Shown here: one piece after another, positions 1-9,729 of the stretch
How positions within the stretch are numbered: position 1 is the stretch's first letter
Layout of the letters: each line of letters opens with the position of its first letter
Assembly: GCF_034321785.1 (NCBI RefSeq)
Contig: NZ_JAXLPB010000004.1
Coordinates: 372,001 to 436,000, forward strand
Length of the DNA: 64,000 nt
Origin: Fulvimarina uroteuthidis
GTDB lineage: Bacteria; Pseudomonadota; Alphaproteobacteria; Rhizobiales; Rhizobiaceae
Direction: 5' to 3'
Program-made: the position numbers and the translations under genes
Notes under the pieces: generated by a model
What the model was told of the DNA's origin: nothing
What the model saw: the letters and a program-made list of their open reading frames with translations, nothing else
The model's database searches: none

Positions 1-224
1 CGTTGCCGGACTCGTCAGGCAAACTGATCTGTTCAATTGGACCCATCGTGCAGCTTTGCGGGCATCCTCGATCATCCGTTGCACCAGTCGGTCGGCCGGA
101 AAGGTTGAGGCGAGATGTCCACGAACCGGACAATCCTAACGAAATCCTATGAGAGGTAACGTTCGCTTAAGGATCATGGTTTCATAATGGGGGCTTGTAA
201 GTGATGTGTTTCGAAGGCCATTCC
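1..224. other. left edge, no gene assigned
   Basis: Several frames are open across the first 140 bases on both strands, including a minus-strand frame that could be the start of a gene leaving the window and a plus-strand frame that stops near 159. None has a convincing ribosome binding site, recognisable motif or enough length to choose between them, so no gene is called. Confidence 0.3.
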
Positions 225-677
225 ATGATGAATTTTGTTGCCACCGCTGCGGGAGCCGGCATTGCTGCCGTGATTCTCGTCGCCAATCTCCAGGGCGGCC
301 CGCTCCCCTCCGAGACCACACGGGCCGGCGCCACGCTCATCGATCCCATGACCACGGCGGCCGTCGCCCCCGTCACCCAGACCCCGAAGACATCGCCGAC
401 CATCCGCATGATCGATCTGCGCAGCGGCGCCACCTGCCGGATTCCCGACCTCGGCGGTGCGACCGCGCAGTACACGATCGCTCCGCTCGGTCCCGATTGC
501 CAGACCTCGCCGGCCCTCGCGCAGATCGTGAAATGGCGTCAGACGGCCGAGGGCACGCTGGAAATGGCCGACGAGCACAGCAAGACCATTCTTCGCTTCA
601 TGCCGGGCGACGGCGTTCTGTACGAAAGCTTCTATCCCGCCGAGGCGCTGATCACCATCGTGTCGGCGAACGGATAA
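225..677 (+). CDS. AprI/Inh-type protease inhibitor-like secreted protein
   Basis: This is a small protein of 150 residues. It has a short hydrophobic N-terminus (about residues 3-20), a proline/threonine-rich linker and a C-terminal half resembling the AprI/Inh metalloprotease inhibitor fold. That half shows a GATCRIPDLGG strand, a paired cysteine near DCQTSP, a K-W-R followed by EGTLEMAD, and a final LITIV strand. Members of this family inhibit serralysin-type metalloproteases or occur as general envelope proteins. In-frame GTG/ATG starts lie at 201 and 204, but a GAAGG purine run sits about 8 bases before the ATG at 225, so that start is preferred. No protease partner is nearby, so the target is unknown. 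Confidence 0.6.
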   Translation: MMNFVATAAGAGIAAVILVANLQGGPLPSETTRAGATLIDPMTTAAVAPVTQTPKTSPTIRMIDLRSGATCRIPDLGGATAQYTIAPLGPDCQTSPALAQIVKWRQTAEGTLEMADEHSKTILRFMPGDGVLYESFYPAEALITIVSANG

Positions 678-691
678 GCGACGAGCCCAGC

Positions 692-1393
692 CTATCGCGA
701 CAGGTCTGACGCCGCGCTCGTGAGCGATCCGAGCGATCGGCGCTGCATGCCGTCGCGATCGAAGTTCGCCGCGTCGAGCCATGTCGCGAACGCCGGCTCC
801 AGCGCCGCCCATTCACGGTCGAGGACCGCGTACCAGGCCGTATCGCGGTTGCGGCCCTTGACGATCTGGTGCTGGCGGAACACGCCCTCGAAGCGCAAGC
901 CGAGCCGCTCGGCCGCACGCTTGGACGGGACGTTCTCATCGTTGCATTTCCATTCGAGGCGCCGGTAGCCGAGATCCCGGATGACGTGCCGCATGATCAG
1001 GTGAAACGCCTCCGTCGCCGCCGGCGTCCTTTGAAGGGACGGGGCAAGGCAGATGTGACCAATCTCGATCACCCCGTTCGCAAGGTCGGCCCGGAACAGG
1101 GCCGCGACACCGGCGGCCCTGCCGCTCCCGTTCGGAACGATGGCGTAGAAGCGGTGGCCGTCCTGCAGGTAGACCCGCGCGGCGAACGCCCGGAACTGCG
1201 CTTCGTCCGCGAACGGGCCATCGTGCATCCAGCGCCACAGTTCGCCGTCCGTGTCGGCCGAATAGGCCTGCCACAGCGCGCCGAACGCCCGGTCGTCGAC
1301 GATCGGCTCGAGCGTCGCGAACCGGCCGATCAAGGATGCAAGGCCCGGAAATCGGCGCGGCTCGTAGGATCTGAGATCGTCTCCATTCGTCAT
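692..1393 (-). CDS. GNAT family N-acetyltransferase (RimJ/RimL type)
   Basis: This encodes 233 residues of the RimJ/RimL-like branch of the GNAT acetyltransferases, which acetylate protein N-termini or small amines with acetyl-CoA. Visible features are a central region with IGHICLAPSLQRTPAATEA, matching the acetyl-CoA-binding motif A in position, followed by MRHVIRDLGYRRLEWKCNDEN and SKRAAERLGLRFEG, the usual C-terminal signature of this group. The ATG at 1393 follows an AAGG about 10 bases upstream; a TTG three codons earlier is also possible. It is separated by 13 bases from the esterase gene on the same strand. The substrate cannot be inferred. Confidence 0.8.
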   Translation of the reverse strand: MTNGDDLRSYEPRRFPGLASLIGRFATLEPIVDDRAFGALWQAYSADTDGELWRWMHDGPFADEAQFRAFAARVYLQDGHRFYAIVPNGSGRAAGVAALFRADLANGVIEIGHICLAPSLQRTPAATEAFHLIMRHVIRDLGYRRLEWKCNDENVPSKRAAERLGLRFEGVFRQHQIVKGRNRDTAWYAVLDREWAALEPAFATWLDAANFDRDGMQRRSLGSLTSAASDLSR

Positions 1394-1406
1394 GGTCGAC
1401 AAGCCT

Positions 1407-2315
1407 TCAGGAGCGCGCCGCGATGAAGGCCAGCACGTCGGCCCTGATCGACTGGTCGCTGAGCTTCAGGGCGGTTGCGAACGAGGTGATCGCGCCGATG
1501 TGATCGACGCCCGGAACGATCCGGGACGTCACGGGAATGCCCGCCGCCTTCAGCCGCGCGGCGAACAAGCGCGTGTTCTGCGGGTCGACGGTCGTATCGG
1601 CGCTCCCAGCGATCAGCAGCATCGGCGGTTCGTCCCCGTCGACGAAGTTGATCGGCTGGCTGGCCTCGCGCGACGGCTCTGGAAAGACGCGCTTGTAGCG
1701 ATCCTCGGTGAGCGGCAGGAAATCATAAGGCCCGGCAAGGCCGATGAACCCGGCGATCCGGCCGATCGCGCCGCCGGCCCGCGCCAGGTAGCGCGCATCG
1801 GTCGAAAGCAGGCCGGCGATCTGCGCGCCCGCCGAATGCCCCATCAGGAACAGCGGATGCCGGCCGGCGGGAATGCCGTTCCGGCCCTCGCGCGCCATCG
1901 CATCGACCGCCACCACGGCCGACGCGCCGTCCTCGACGAAGCCGGGAAACGTCACCTGGGGATAGAGGCGATAATTCGGAACCGCGACGATGATGCCCTG
2001 GCTTGCGAGCGACTGGCCGACGAAGAGGTACATGTCCTTGTCGCCCATGTCCCAGCTACCGCCGTGAACGAACACGACCAGGGGGGAATTGGGGCCGGCG
2101 CTCTCCGGCACGTAGAGATCGAACGTGCCGCGCGCGCCCGCCGCGTAGGCGACGTCCTCGACGAGCCTATAGCCGGCTCCGGTGGTGACGGCGTTGAGGG
2201 CGCCCGCGCAGCCGGCGAACGCCATGGCCATCAGCGAGGCGACGAACGCCGCCGCGATACGGCCCGAGCGGTGCTGGCGGGGAAAGCGGCGGATGGCGGG
2301 GGGGCTCTCGTTCAT
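1407..2315 (-). CDS. alpha/beta hydrolase (carboxylesterase/lipase-like), exported
   Basis: This is a 302-residue alpha/beta hydrolase of the bacterial hormone-sensitive-lipase/arylesterase type. It has the HGGSW oxyanion motif near residue 90, the nucleophile elbow GHSAG near residue 160, an Asp in SADTTVDP and a catalytic His in GVDHIG. The N-terminus has a basic stretch, a hydrophobic segment and AFAGC, which looks like a lipobox, so the enzyme is probably an exported lipoprotein. The ATG at 2315 is preferred because it places this signal correctly; an upstream ATG at 2372 would add 19 arginine-rich residues. It lies downstream of zapA on the same strand. The natural ester substrate is unknown. 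Confidence 0.78.
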   Translation of the reverse strand: MNESPPAIRRFPRQHRSGRIAAAFVASLMAMAFAGCAGALNAVTTGAGYRLVEDVAYAAGARGTFDLYVPESAGPNSPLVVFVHGGSWDMGDKDMYLFVGQSLASQGIIVAVPNYRLYPQVTFPGFVEDGASAVVAVDAMAREGRNGIPAGRHPLFLMGHSAGAQIAGLLSTDARYLARAGGAIGRIAGFIGLAGPYDFLPLTEDRYKRVFPEPSREASQPINFVDGDEPPMLLIAGSADTTVDPQNTRLFAARLKAAGIPVTSRIVPGVDHIGAITSFATALKLSDQSIRADVLAFIAARS

Positions 2316-2390
2316 GGGCGGGCTATCTAAGCCACGCTCACGCGAGCGCAATGCGGCCCTTGCGCCGCCCACAGGCTTGTGATCGCACCG

Positions 2391-2744
2391 TCACGACAGC
2401 CGGCTCGTCAGGCTTTCCATCAGCTGGGAGGCACGGTCCATCGCCCGCGCGAAGCGGGTCCTGAGATCGGAGAGCCGGGCATCGAGGGTCACGATGCGCT
2501 TTTGCAGCGTCTCGTTCTCGGCTTCGAGATAACGGATGCGGACCTTCGCGTCGGACAGTTCGTCGGCGGTCATGATGGCGGCCATGATGGTCAGGCGCTG
2601 GTCGCCGATCTGCCCGACGCCGTCCTTCAGCCCGGCGATCTTTTCCTCGATGTCGAGGGCGAGCTCGTGCAGATGGTCCTCCTCGCCCGGCCCGCAGGCC
2701 ATGCGATAGGTCTTTCCATCGATTTCGACGACCACCTGCGGCAT
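2391..2744 (-). CDS. zapA: cell division protein ZapA
   Basis: This is a 117-residue ZapA family protein. It opens with a short beta strand region (MPQVVVEIDGKTYRMACGPGEE), as in ZapA, followed by one helix with ALDIEEKIAGLKDGVGQ and a long C-terminal coiled coil (about residues 70-105, TLQKRIVTLDARL). ZapA binds FtsZ in the cytoplasm and promotes bundling at the division septum. In many alphaproteobacteria it stands next to a DUF4164 gene and tkt, and that order is seen here. It is probably cotranscribed with the DUF4164 gene 52 bases upstream. Confidence 0.88.
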   Translation of the reverse strand: MPQVVVEIDGKTYRMACGPGEEDHLHELALDIEEKIAGLKDGVGQIGDQRLTIMAAIMTADELSDAKVRIRYLEAENETLQKRIVTLDARLSDLRTRFARAMDRASQLMESLTSRLS

Positions 2745-2795
2745 CGGCGCTCTACCCCCTTCCCGGCTTCGTCGTCGCGCGCGCCCTGGCTTGGG

Positions 2796-3077
2796 TCATT
2801 CCGGCGCCTCGGGCGGTGAAATCACGTCGCGCACCCGCTCCATGGCGTCGACCAGACGGTGCGAGACCTCGCGATTGGCCTTTTCCAGACGCTCGCTGCG
2901 GGCCAGCGCGCCGTCGAGTTCGCGGGCAAGGCGGCCGCGATCGGTCGTCATGCGCTGGATCATAGCCTCGGTGTCGACGAGCACGCTCTCGCGCGCGAGC
3001 CGTGCCTCGATCGCCCCTGAAAGCGCTTCGCCGGCCGCGGCCAGCCGCGCCTCGCTCCTGTCGAACTCGTCGTCCAT
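2796..3077 (-). CDS. DUF4164 family coiled-coil protein
   Basis: This is a short protein of 93 residues, almost all predicted helix, rich in Arg, Glu and Ala. The DDEFDRSEARLAAAGEALS start and a heptad-like ARELDGALARSERLEKANREV stretch are typical of the DUF4164 family, which is conserved next to zapA in Hyphomicrobiales. No catalytic motif is visible. The ATG at 3077 is preferred over one at 3131 because it gives the usual family N-terminus. The position suggests a role linked to ZapA and division, but this is inference from neighbourhood only. Confidence 0.7.
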   Translation of the reverse strand: MDDEFDRSEARLAAAGEALSGAIEARLARESVLVDTEAMIQRMTTDRGRLARELDGALARSERLEKANREVSHRLVDAMERVRDVISPPEAPE

Positions 3078-3229
3078 CACCGATCTTACCTGTTTGGCGT
3101 CCGCGCTGCACACCGTGCCGGATCCAGCCATGGTCTAGCCTGCATGAGGCGGAAGGAAAAGGCGAGAGGGCCTTCCACGCAACGCCGACAGGATCGTCCG
3201 GCCGGCATTTTGCCGCCCCGGTGCCCGCA

Positions 3230-3260
3230 TTGACAGCGCAAAAGACGTGTGATGTGTCAC
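3230..3260 (+). promoter_or_regulatory. possible tkt promoter (TTGACA box)
   Basis: A perfect TTGACA lies at 3230-3235 about 95 bases before the tkt start in a 250-base gap. No convincing -10 hexamer stands at the usual spacing; TGATGT at 3250 is too close. It is offered only as a candidate. Confidence 0.3.
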
Positions 3261-3330
3261 CGGGCACTTGCCGGGAGGACAGCCTCGCCGAGGCATATCG
3301 CGTGAAAACGAGAAGACTGGGGCCCGATCC

Positions 3331-5355
3331 ATGACGACAGGTGAAACCGCGCGCGACATGGCGAACGCCATTCGGTTCCTCAGCGCCGACGCGGTGGAAA
3401 ACGCCGCTTCGGGTCATCCCGGACTGCCGCTGGGGGCGGCCGATATCGCCACTGTCCTCATGACGCGGTTCATGACGTTCGACCCGACGCAGCCCGACTG
3501 GCCGAACCGCGACCGGTTCGTGTTTTCGGCCGGGCACGGCTCGATGCTGCTCTACAGCCTGCTCTATCTCCTGGGTTACAAGGATATCGGGCTCGACGAG
3601 ATCCGAACCTTCCGCCGCCTCGGCTCGAAAGCGGCGGGCCATCCCGAATACGGCCACGCCGCCGGGATCGAGACGACCACCGGCCCGCTCGGCCAGGGCA
3701 TCGCCAACGCCGTCGGCATGGCGATCGCCGAGCGCCACCTGTCCGCCCGCTTCGGCGAGGACATCGTCGATCACCGCACCTACGTGCTGGCCGGCGACGG
3801 CTGCCTGATGGAGGGCATCTCCCAGGAAGCCATTTCCCTGGCCGGCCATCTCAAGCTGTCGAAGCTCGTCGTTCTGTGGGACGATAACGGCATCACCATC
3901 GACGGCAAGGTGTCGCTGGCCGATTCCACCGACCAGATCGCCCGTTTCGAGGCCTGCGGCTGGTCGACCTTCACCTGCGATGGTCACGATCAGGAGGAGA
4001 TCGCCGCTGCCCTCGAGGCCGCCAACGCCTCCGACAGGCCGAGCCTCGTCGCCTGCCGCACGACGATCGGGTTCGGCGCAAGCACCAAGGCCGGCACCGC
4101 GAAAGCGCACGGCTCGCCGCTCGGGACCGACGAGATCAAGGCCATGCGCGAGACGCTCGGCTGGCCGCACGAGCCGTTCGAAATTCCCGCCACCATCGTC
4201 GATCAGTGGCGCATCGCCGGGCTGCGATCGAGCGCGGCACGGCGCACATGGGATCAGAAGCTGTCCAGCCTCGACGCCGTGCAGCGCGGCGAATTCGACC
4301 GCGTCCACCGCGGCGACCTGCCGAGCGGCCTGAAGCAGGGCATCGAACGGGCCAAGCGCGAGGCCAACGAGACACGGCCCGACATCGCGACGCGAAAATC
4401 TTCGGAACTCTCGCTCGCGATCATCAACGAACTGGTTCCCGAAACCATTGGCGGTTCCGCGGATCTGACAGGCTCGAACAACACGCTGACCGGATCGCTC
4501 GAACGGCTCGACGCCGACAATTATGGCGGGCGCTATCTGCACTATGGCATTCGCGAGCATGCCATGGCCGGCATCATGAACGGCATGGCACTGCATGGCG
4601 GCGTCATTCCCTATGGCGGCACGTTCCTGGTCTTCTCCGACTATGCACGGGGCGCCATCCGGCTGTCCGCCCTCATGGGCATCCGCACGATCTACGTCCT
4701 CACCCATGATTCGATCGGGCTGGGCGAAGATGGCCCGACCCATCAGCCGGTCGAGCATCTGGCGGCGCTTCGGGCAATTCCGAACCTGGCCGTCATGCGC
4801 CCCGCCGATTACGTCGAAACCCTCGAGTGCTGGGACATCGCGCTGCAGTCGCGCACGATGCCGAGCGTGCTCGCGCTGTCGCGCCAGAACGTGCCGGCGC
4901 TGCGTACCGACCAGCACGACGAGAATCGCTCGGCGCGCGGCGCCTACGAGCTTGCGTCCGCCAACGGCGAAGCCGCCGTCACGCTGTTCGCGACGGGCTC
5001 GGAGGTTCAGATCGCGATCGAGGCCAAGGCGGTGCTCGACCGCGACGCCATCGCGACCCGCGTCGTCTCGGTCCCCTGCTTCGAACTCTTCGAACGGCAG
5101 AGCGAGGAATATCGCGCCGCGTTCCTCGACGACCGCTCCCTCAAGGTCGCGATCGAGGCAGGCGTGCGCCAGGGCTGGGACGCGCTGATCGGCCGGCGCG
5201 GCCTCTTCGTCGGCATGGACGGGTTCGGCGCCAGCGGACGGGCGGGCGAGCTCTACGCCCATTTCGGCATCACCACCGACACCGTGGTGAGCCGCGTTCG
5301 AGCGGCCCTTGCCGCCACGCCCCGGGCCGAGGCCCCTCAGCCCGACGGGTCCTGA
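3331..5355 (+). CDS. tkt: transketolase
   Basis: This is a 674-residue cytoplasmic thiamine diphosphate enzyme that moves two-carbon ketol units between sugar phosphates in the pentose phosphate pathway. The N-terminal domain has ASGHPGLPLGAADI near residue 28 and the thiamine-binding GDG at about 155 followed by WDDNGITIDG. The pyrimidine domain has the catalytic glutamate region YGIREHAMAGIMNG near residue 407. The length is normal for the family. The ATG at 3331 begins MTTGETARDM; an upstream in-frame TTG would add 21 unlikely residues. It is followed tail-to-tail by the BrkB-type gene and then gap and pgk. Confidence 0.97.
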   Translation: MTTGETARDMANAIRFLSADAVENAASGHPGLPLGAADIATVLMTRFMTFDPTQPDWPNRDRFVFSAGHGSMLLYSLLYLLGYKDIGLDEIRTFRRLGSKAAGHPEYGHAAGIETTTGPLGQGIANAVGMAIAERHLSARFGEDIVDHRTYVLAGDGCLMEGISQEAISLAGHLKLSKLVVLWDDNGITIDGKVSLADSTDQIARFEACGWSTFTCDGHDQEEIAAALEAANASDRPSLVACRTTIGFGASTKAGTAKAHGSPLGTDEIKAMRETLGWPHEPFEIPATIVDQWRIAGLRSSAARRTWDQKLSSLDAVQRGEFDRVHRGDLPSGLKQGIERAKREANETRPDIATRKSSELSLAIINELVPETIGGSADLTGSNNTLTGSLERLDADNYGGRYLHYGIREHAMAGIMNGMALHGGVIPYGGTFLVFSDYARGAIRLSALMGIRTIYVLTHDSIGLGEDGPTHQPVEHLAALRAIPNLAVMRPADYVETLECWDIALQSRTMPSVLALSRQNVPALRTDQHDENRSARGAYELASANGEAAVTLFATGSEVQIAIEAKAVLDRDAIATRVVSVPCFELFERQSEEYRAAFLDDRSLKVAIEAGVRQGWDALIGRRGLFVGMDGFGASGRAGELYAHFGITTDTVVSRVRAALAATPRAEAPQPDGS

Positions 5356-6222
5356 TCAGCCCGGATCGGCGTGCGCGCGCGTCTCGCCATCGGACGTGCC
5401 GCGCTCGCGGGCGTAGGCCCAGGTGAATTCGGCACCGAACAGGAAGATCTGGCAGGTGTAGAAGATCCACAGCAGGATCGTGACGAGCGAGGCGGCCGAC
5501 CCGTAGGTCGACGTGATCCCGCTCCGGCCGATATAGAGCCCGATCAGGAACTTGCCGATCTCGATCAACGCGCCCGTCAGCGCCGCGCCGACGATGACCG
5601 TGTGCCATTCCAGCCGCTTTTCCGGCAGCAGCCGAAAGATCAGCGCGAACATCGTCGACGCGATCAACCAGGCGAACAGCACGTTGAGCACGACGATGAA
5701 GGGCCGCATGTCCTCGAAGCGATCGAGGAGATAGGACGACAGCGCCGTGAGGCCGGCATCGAGGACCAGCGAGATCAAGAGCAGGAAGCCGAGGGTCAGC
5801 ACCAGGGCGGCGCTGATCAGCCGGCTCTTGATCATGACCCACACATTGCCGCCCTCCGGCTGCGAGCGAAAGATGATGTTGAGGTCGTCCTGCAGCTCGA
5901 CGATCGCACCGGTCGCCAGGATGAAGAACATCGCGATGCCGAACAGGAGCGACAGGGGTCCGGTGCCGAACTGCTTGGCCGCACTCAGCATGGAATCGAG
6001 CGCGGCGGCGGCATCGGCCCCGATCAGGCCGCCGGCCTCGTCGACGACCGCAAGACGCGCCGCGTCCTGGCCGAAGAAGAGCCCGGCAATGGTCACGCTC
6101 GCCAGAAGAACCGGCGCCAGCGAGAACAGGGCGTAGAACGAGATCGCCGCGCCGAGGCTGAGCGCACGGTCGTTCCACCAGCCGACCATGGCAGCCTTGG
6201 TCACGCGCAGGAAAGTCTTCAT
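5356..6222 (-). CDS. YihY/virulence factor BrkB family inner membrane protein
   Basis: This encodes 288 residues with about six membrane segments and the family's hallmark N-terminal ALSLGAAISFYALFSLAPVL. Other conserved stretches are LLDRFEDMRPF and a C-terminal TYGSAASLVTILLWIFYTCQIFLFGAEFTWAY. BrkB/YihY proteins are integral membrane proteins of unsettled function; the old names RNase BN and serum-resistance factor are not reliable. The ATG at 6222 has a GGAAAGGG stretch just upstream; Met codons at 6270 and 6336 lack one. Its stop codon abuts that of tkt inside the palindrome TGATCA. Confidence 0.85.
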   Translation of the reverse strand: MKTFLRVTKAAMVGWWNDRALSLGAAISFYALFSLAPVLLASVTIAGLFFGQDAARLAVVDEAGGLIGADAAAALDSMLSAAKQFGTGPLSLLFGIAMFFILATGAIVELQDDLNIIFRSQPEGGNVWVMIKSRLISAALVLTLGFLLLISLVLDAGLTALSSYLLDRFEDMRPFIVVLNVLFAWLIASTMFALIFRLLPEKRLEWHTVIVGAALTGALIEIGKFLIGLYIGRSGITSTYGSAASLVTILLWIFYTCQIFLFGAEFTWAYARERGTSDGETRAHADPG

Positions 6223-6518
6223 GCCTGCCCTTTCCGGGAGTGAGCGTTTGGACAAACGCGTTTCGGCCATCGGCGCCGCGGCGGGCCTTCGATGCCGGGA
6301 GCCGATCGAATGGGACGAGAAGCGGCGATTCGCCAAGCGGGCGATCCATGATCGCCCGCCCGCCGCTCCGCAACCATCGTCGCGCCGGCCCGCGATATCA
6401 CAAAAGCTGATGAGCGTTGCACATTGATCACGGAGAAACTTGTCGTTACGTGCATAGCCAACGCCCGGCGTCCTGCCCGGCTATCCACGAAGACCTCGAA
6501 CGAACCGGGAGACACCCC

Positions 6519-7526
<1,008 letters not shown>

Positions 7527-7574
7527 CCAGCCGCACGCGGCCTGACGGCAAAGCGGACATACGATCAGCCGGAC

Positions 7575-7604
7575 ACGGGCCGCGTCATGCGGCCCGTTTT
7601 TTTT
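7575..7604 (+). terminator. intrinsic terminator of gap
   Basis: A perfect 9-bp stem, ACGGGCCGC at 7575-7583 and GCGGCCCGT at 7589-7597, closes a 5-base loop and is followed at once by a run of eight T (7597-7604). This is a textbook Rho-independent terminator. It separates gap from the following antiporter gene. Confidence 0.93.
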
Positions 7605-7753
7605 CGCGGCGCACATGAAAATCCGTGGCCGGGGCGTGCCGCAGGCGCATATCCTCCGCCGAAGCCATTCTTTCGGCGAAAACCCGCCGCAAGACCGATC
7701 GCGGCGGGCTTGTTCGATCGGCGTCCGCGATCGCGGTGGATTAGCAGGCGCCC

Positions 7754-9550
7754 ATGCTCGACGACCTCTATATTCTCATCCTCGTCGGCACGCTTCTCGT
7801 GCTGCTTGCAGCATTTTCCAGCATTCTCGCCTCGCGGTTCGGCACGCCGCTCCTGCTGCTCTTCCTGTCCGTCGGGCTGATCGCCGGCACGGACGGGCTC
7901 GGCCTCGAATTCGACAACGCCCCGCTGGCCTATTTCGTCGGCACGCTGGCGCTGGCCGTCATCCTCTTCGATTCCGGATTCCAGACGCCGTTCTCGACGT
8001 TCCGGCAGGCCGCCGCGCCCGCCATCACACTCGCCACCATCGGCGTTCTCGTCACCTCGGTCCTGTTCGGCCTCGCCGCCGAGTGGCTCCTGGGCGTCGG
8101 ACTGCTGGAGGGCATCCTGCTCGGGGCCATCGTCGGCTCGACCGATGCGGCCGCCGTCTTCTTCCTCCTGAAGACCAGCGGCATCACGCTGCGGGACCGG
8201 GTCAAATCGCTGCTCGAGATCGAATCGGGCACCAACGATCCGATGGCGATCTTCCTGACGATCGCGCTCGTCGAACTGTTGCGGGAGGGCAGCGGCACGG
8301 ACGCGCTGGGTTTCGGCATTCTCCTCGGCTTCATTCAGCAGATGGGCCTCGGCCTCGTCGCCGGCCTGATCGGCGGGCGCGGCATCGCCTATTTCATCGC
8401 CAAGCTCGACGTCGACCGCGCGCTCCTGCCGATCCTCATCATCGCGCTGTCGCTCGCCGTCTTCGCCCTGACCGGCGCGCTCGACGGCTCGGGCTTCCTC
8501 GCCGTCTACGTCGCGGGGCTCTATGCGGGCAACGCCAACCTCAAGCGCGCCGCCTCCATCAAGCGGTTCCAGGAGGGCATGACCTGGCTTGCCCAGATCA
8601 TCATGTTCCTCATTCTCGGACTGCTGGCGACGCCGCGCAACTTCGACACGATCCTCATCCCCGGCGTCTTGCTGGCGCTCTTCCTCATCTTCCTCGCCCG
8701 CCCCCTCGCCGTCTGGCTCTGCCTCGTCCCGTTCGGCTTTCGCCGCCGCGAGACCGTGTTCGTCTCGTGGGTGGGCCTGCGCGGCGCGGTCTCGATCCTT
8801 CTTGCGATCCTGCCGATCCTCGCCGGGCTCGACGTCTCGACCACCTTCTTCAACATCGCCTTCGTCATCGTCCTCACCTCCCTTCTCCTCCAGGGCTGGA
8901 CGCTGGCGAGCGTCGCCCGCTGGCTGCGTCTCACGGTCCCGCCCCGCATCGGCCCGGTCGAGAAGTTCGAGCTGGAGCTGCCTGGCGATGCCAGCCACGA
9001 GCTCCTGTCCTACAAGGTGGTGGAAAACAGTCCCGTCGCGACCGGCGCCCGGGTTCCGCGCTGGGCCCGGCCCTCGCTCGTCATCCGCGACGGGCGCTCG
9101 ATGCGCTACCAGTATGCCGGTCGCCTGAAGCCCGGCGACTACGTCTTCCTGTTCATCTCGCCGCGCTACCCGCCGCTGCTCGACCGCCTGTTCGCAAGCC
9201 CCGCGCCCGTGGCCGACGACGACGACGAGTTCTTCGGCGAGTTCACGATCAATCCCGCGTCCCTTGCCGGATCCCTCGCCGAAGCCTACGGGCTTCAGCT
9301 CGGCGAGGACGAGAGCACCCTGACGGTCGCGGCCCTCATCGCGCGGCGCCTGGGCGGGCGGGCCTCCTACGGCGACCGGGCGGTGATCGAGCCGGTCGAG
9401 CTCATCGTGCGCGAGACCGATGCGGACGGCGTCGTCACCAGCGCCGGCCTGTCCCTCTCGCCGCCCGACGATTCGCTGCTGCCGTTTCCGGTGCCGACGA
9501 ACCCGCGCGAGACCTGGCGGACGATCAAGCGGCTCTTCCGGCGCCCCTAG
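7754..9550 (+). CDS. cvrA: potassium/proton antiporter, CPA1 family with RCK-C domain
   Basis: This is a 598-residue cation:proton antiporter of the NhaP2/CvrA group. Residues 1-390 form about twelve membrane helices, with the ion-site-like GAIVGSTDAAAVFFLL and ESGTNDPMAIFL typical of CPA1 exchangers. After residue 405 comes a cytoplasmic TrkA-C/RCK-C domain (ATGARVPRWARPSLVIRDG, LKPGDYVFLF) and then a further acidic domain of about 100 residues near DDDDEFFGEF, as in CvrA. Family members export K+ (or Na+) for volume and pH control. The gene sits between gap and pgk, an unusual interruption. No strong Shine-Dalgarno is seen before the ATG at 7754. Confidence 0.85.
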   Translation: MLDDLYILILVGTLLVLLAAFSSILASRFGTPLLLLFLSVGLIAGTDGLGLEFDNAPLAYFVGTLALAVILFDSGFQTPFSTFRQAAAPAITLATIGVLVTSVLFGLAAEWLLGVGLLEGILLGAIVGSTDAAAVFFLLKTSGITLRDRVKSLLEIESGTNDPMAIFLTIALVELLREGSGTDALGFGILLGFIQQMGLGLVAGLIGGRGIAYFIAKLDVDRALLPILIIALSLAVFALTGALDGSGFLAVYVAGLYAGNANLKRAASIKRFQEGMTWLAQIIMFLILGLLATPRNFDTILIPGVLLALFLIFLARPLAVWLCLVPFGFRRRETVFVSWVGLRGAVSILLAILPILAGLDVSTTFFNIAFVIVLTSLLLQGWTLASVARWLRLTVPPRIGPVEKFELELPGDASHELLSYKVVENSPVATGARVPRWARPSLVIRDGRSMRYQYAGRLKPGDYVFLFISPRYPPLLDRLFASPAPVADDDDEFFGEFTINPASLAGSLAEAYGLQLGEDESTLTVAALIARRLGGRASYGDRAVIEPVELIVRETDADGVVTSAGLSLSPPDDSLLPFPVPTNPRETWRTIKRLFRRP

Positions 9551-9729
9551 CGCCCCGCACGGAGGCGAAATCCGACGCTGGCCACGCGAAACCGCGCGCA
9601 AACGACATCGCGGAACGCACGGCACGCTTGCCGCGATGGCAGGCATCGCCTTAAACCTGTCTCATGCAGGCGACATAGGATGTCGCAGACTGTTCCCCCA
9701 ACGACCAATCAGGGCTCGGCACGCTTTTC

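Noticed and set aside
1..140. Minus-strand frame at the left edge reading ...MIEDARKAARWVQLNRSV...
   Set aside because: It is open only because the fragment is short; there is no ribosome site or motif and two other frames are equally open.
2316..2390. Space after zapA as a site for 6S RNA
   Set aside because: In some proteobacteria ssrS follows zapA, but only 75 bases separate zapA from the esterase gene, too few for a 6S RNA of about 150-180 bases, and no matching fold was read.
2752..5262. Very long minus-strand open frame (836 codons) across tkt and the DUF4164 gene
   Set aside because: It runs antisense to clear genes, has no recognisable motif and reflects the scarcity of stop codons in high-GC antisense frames.
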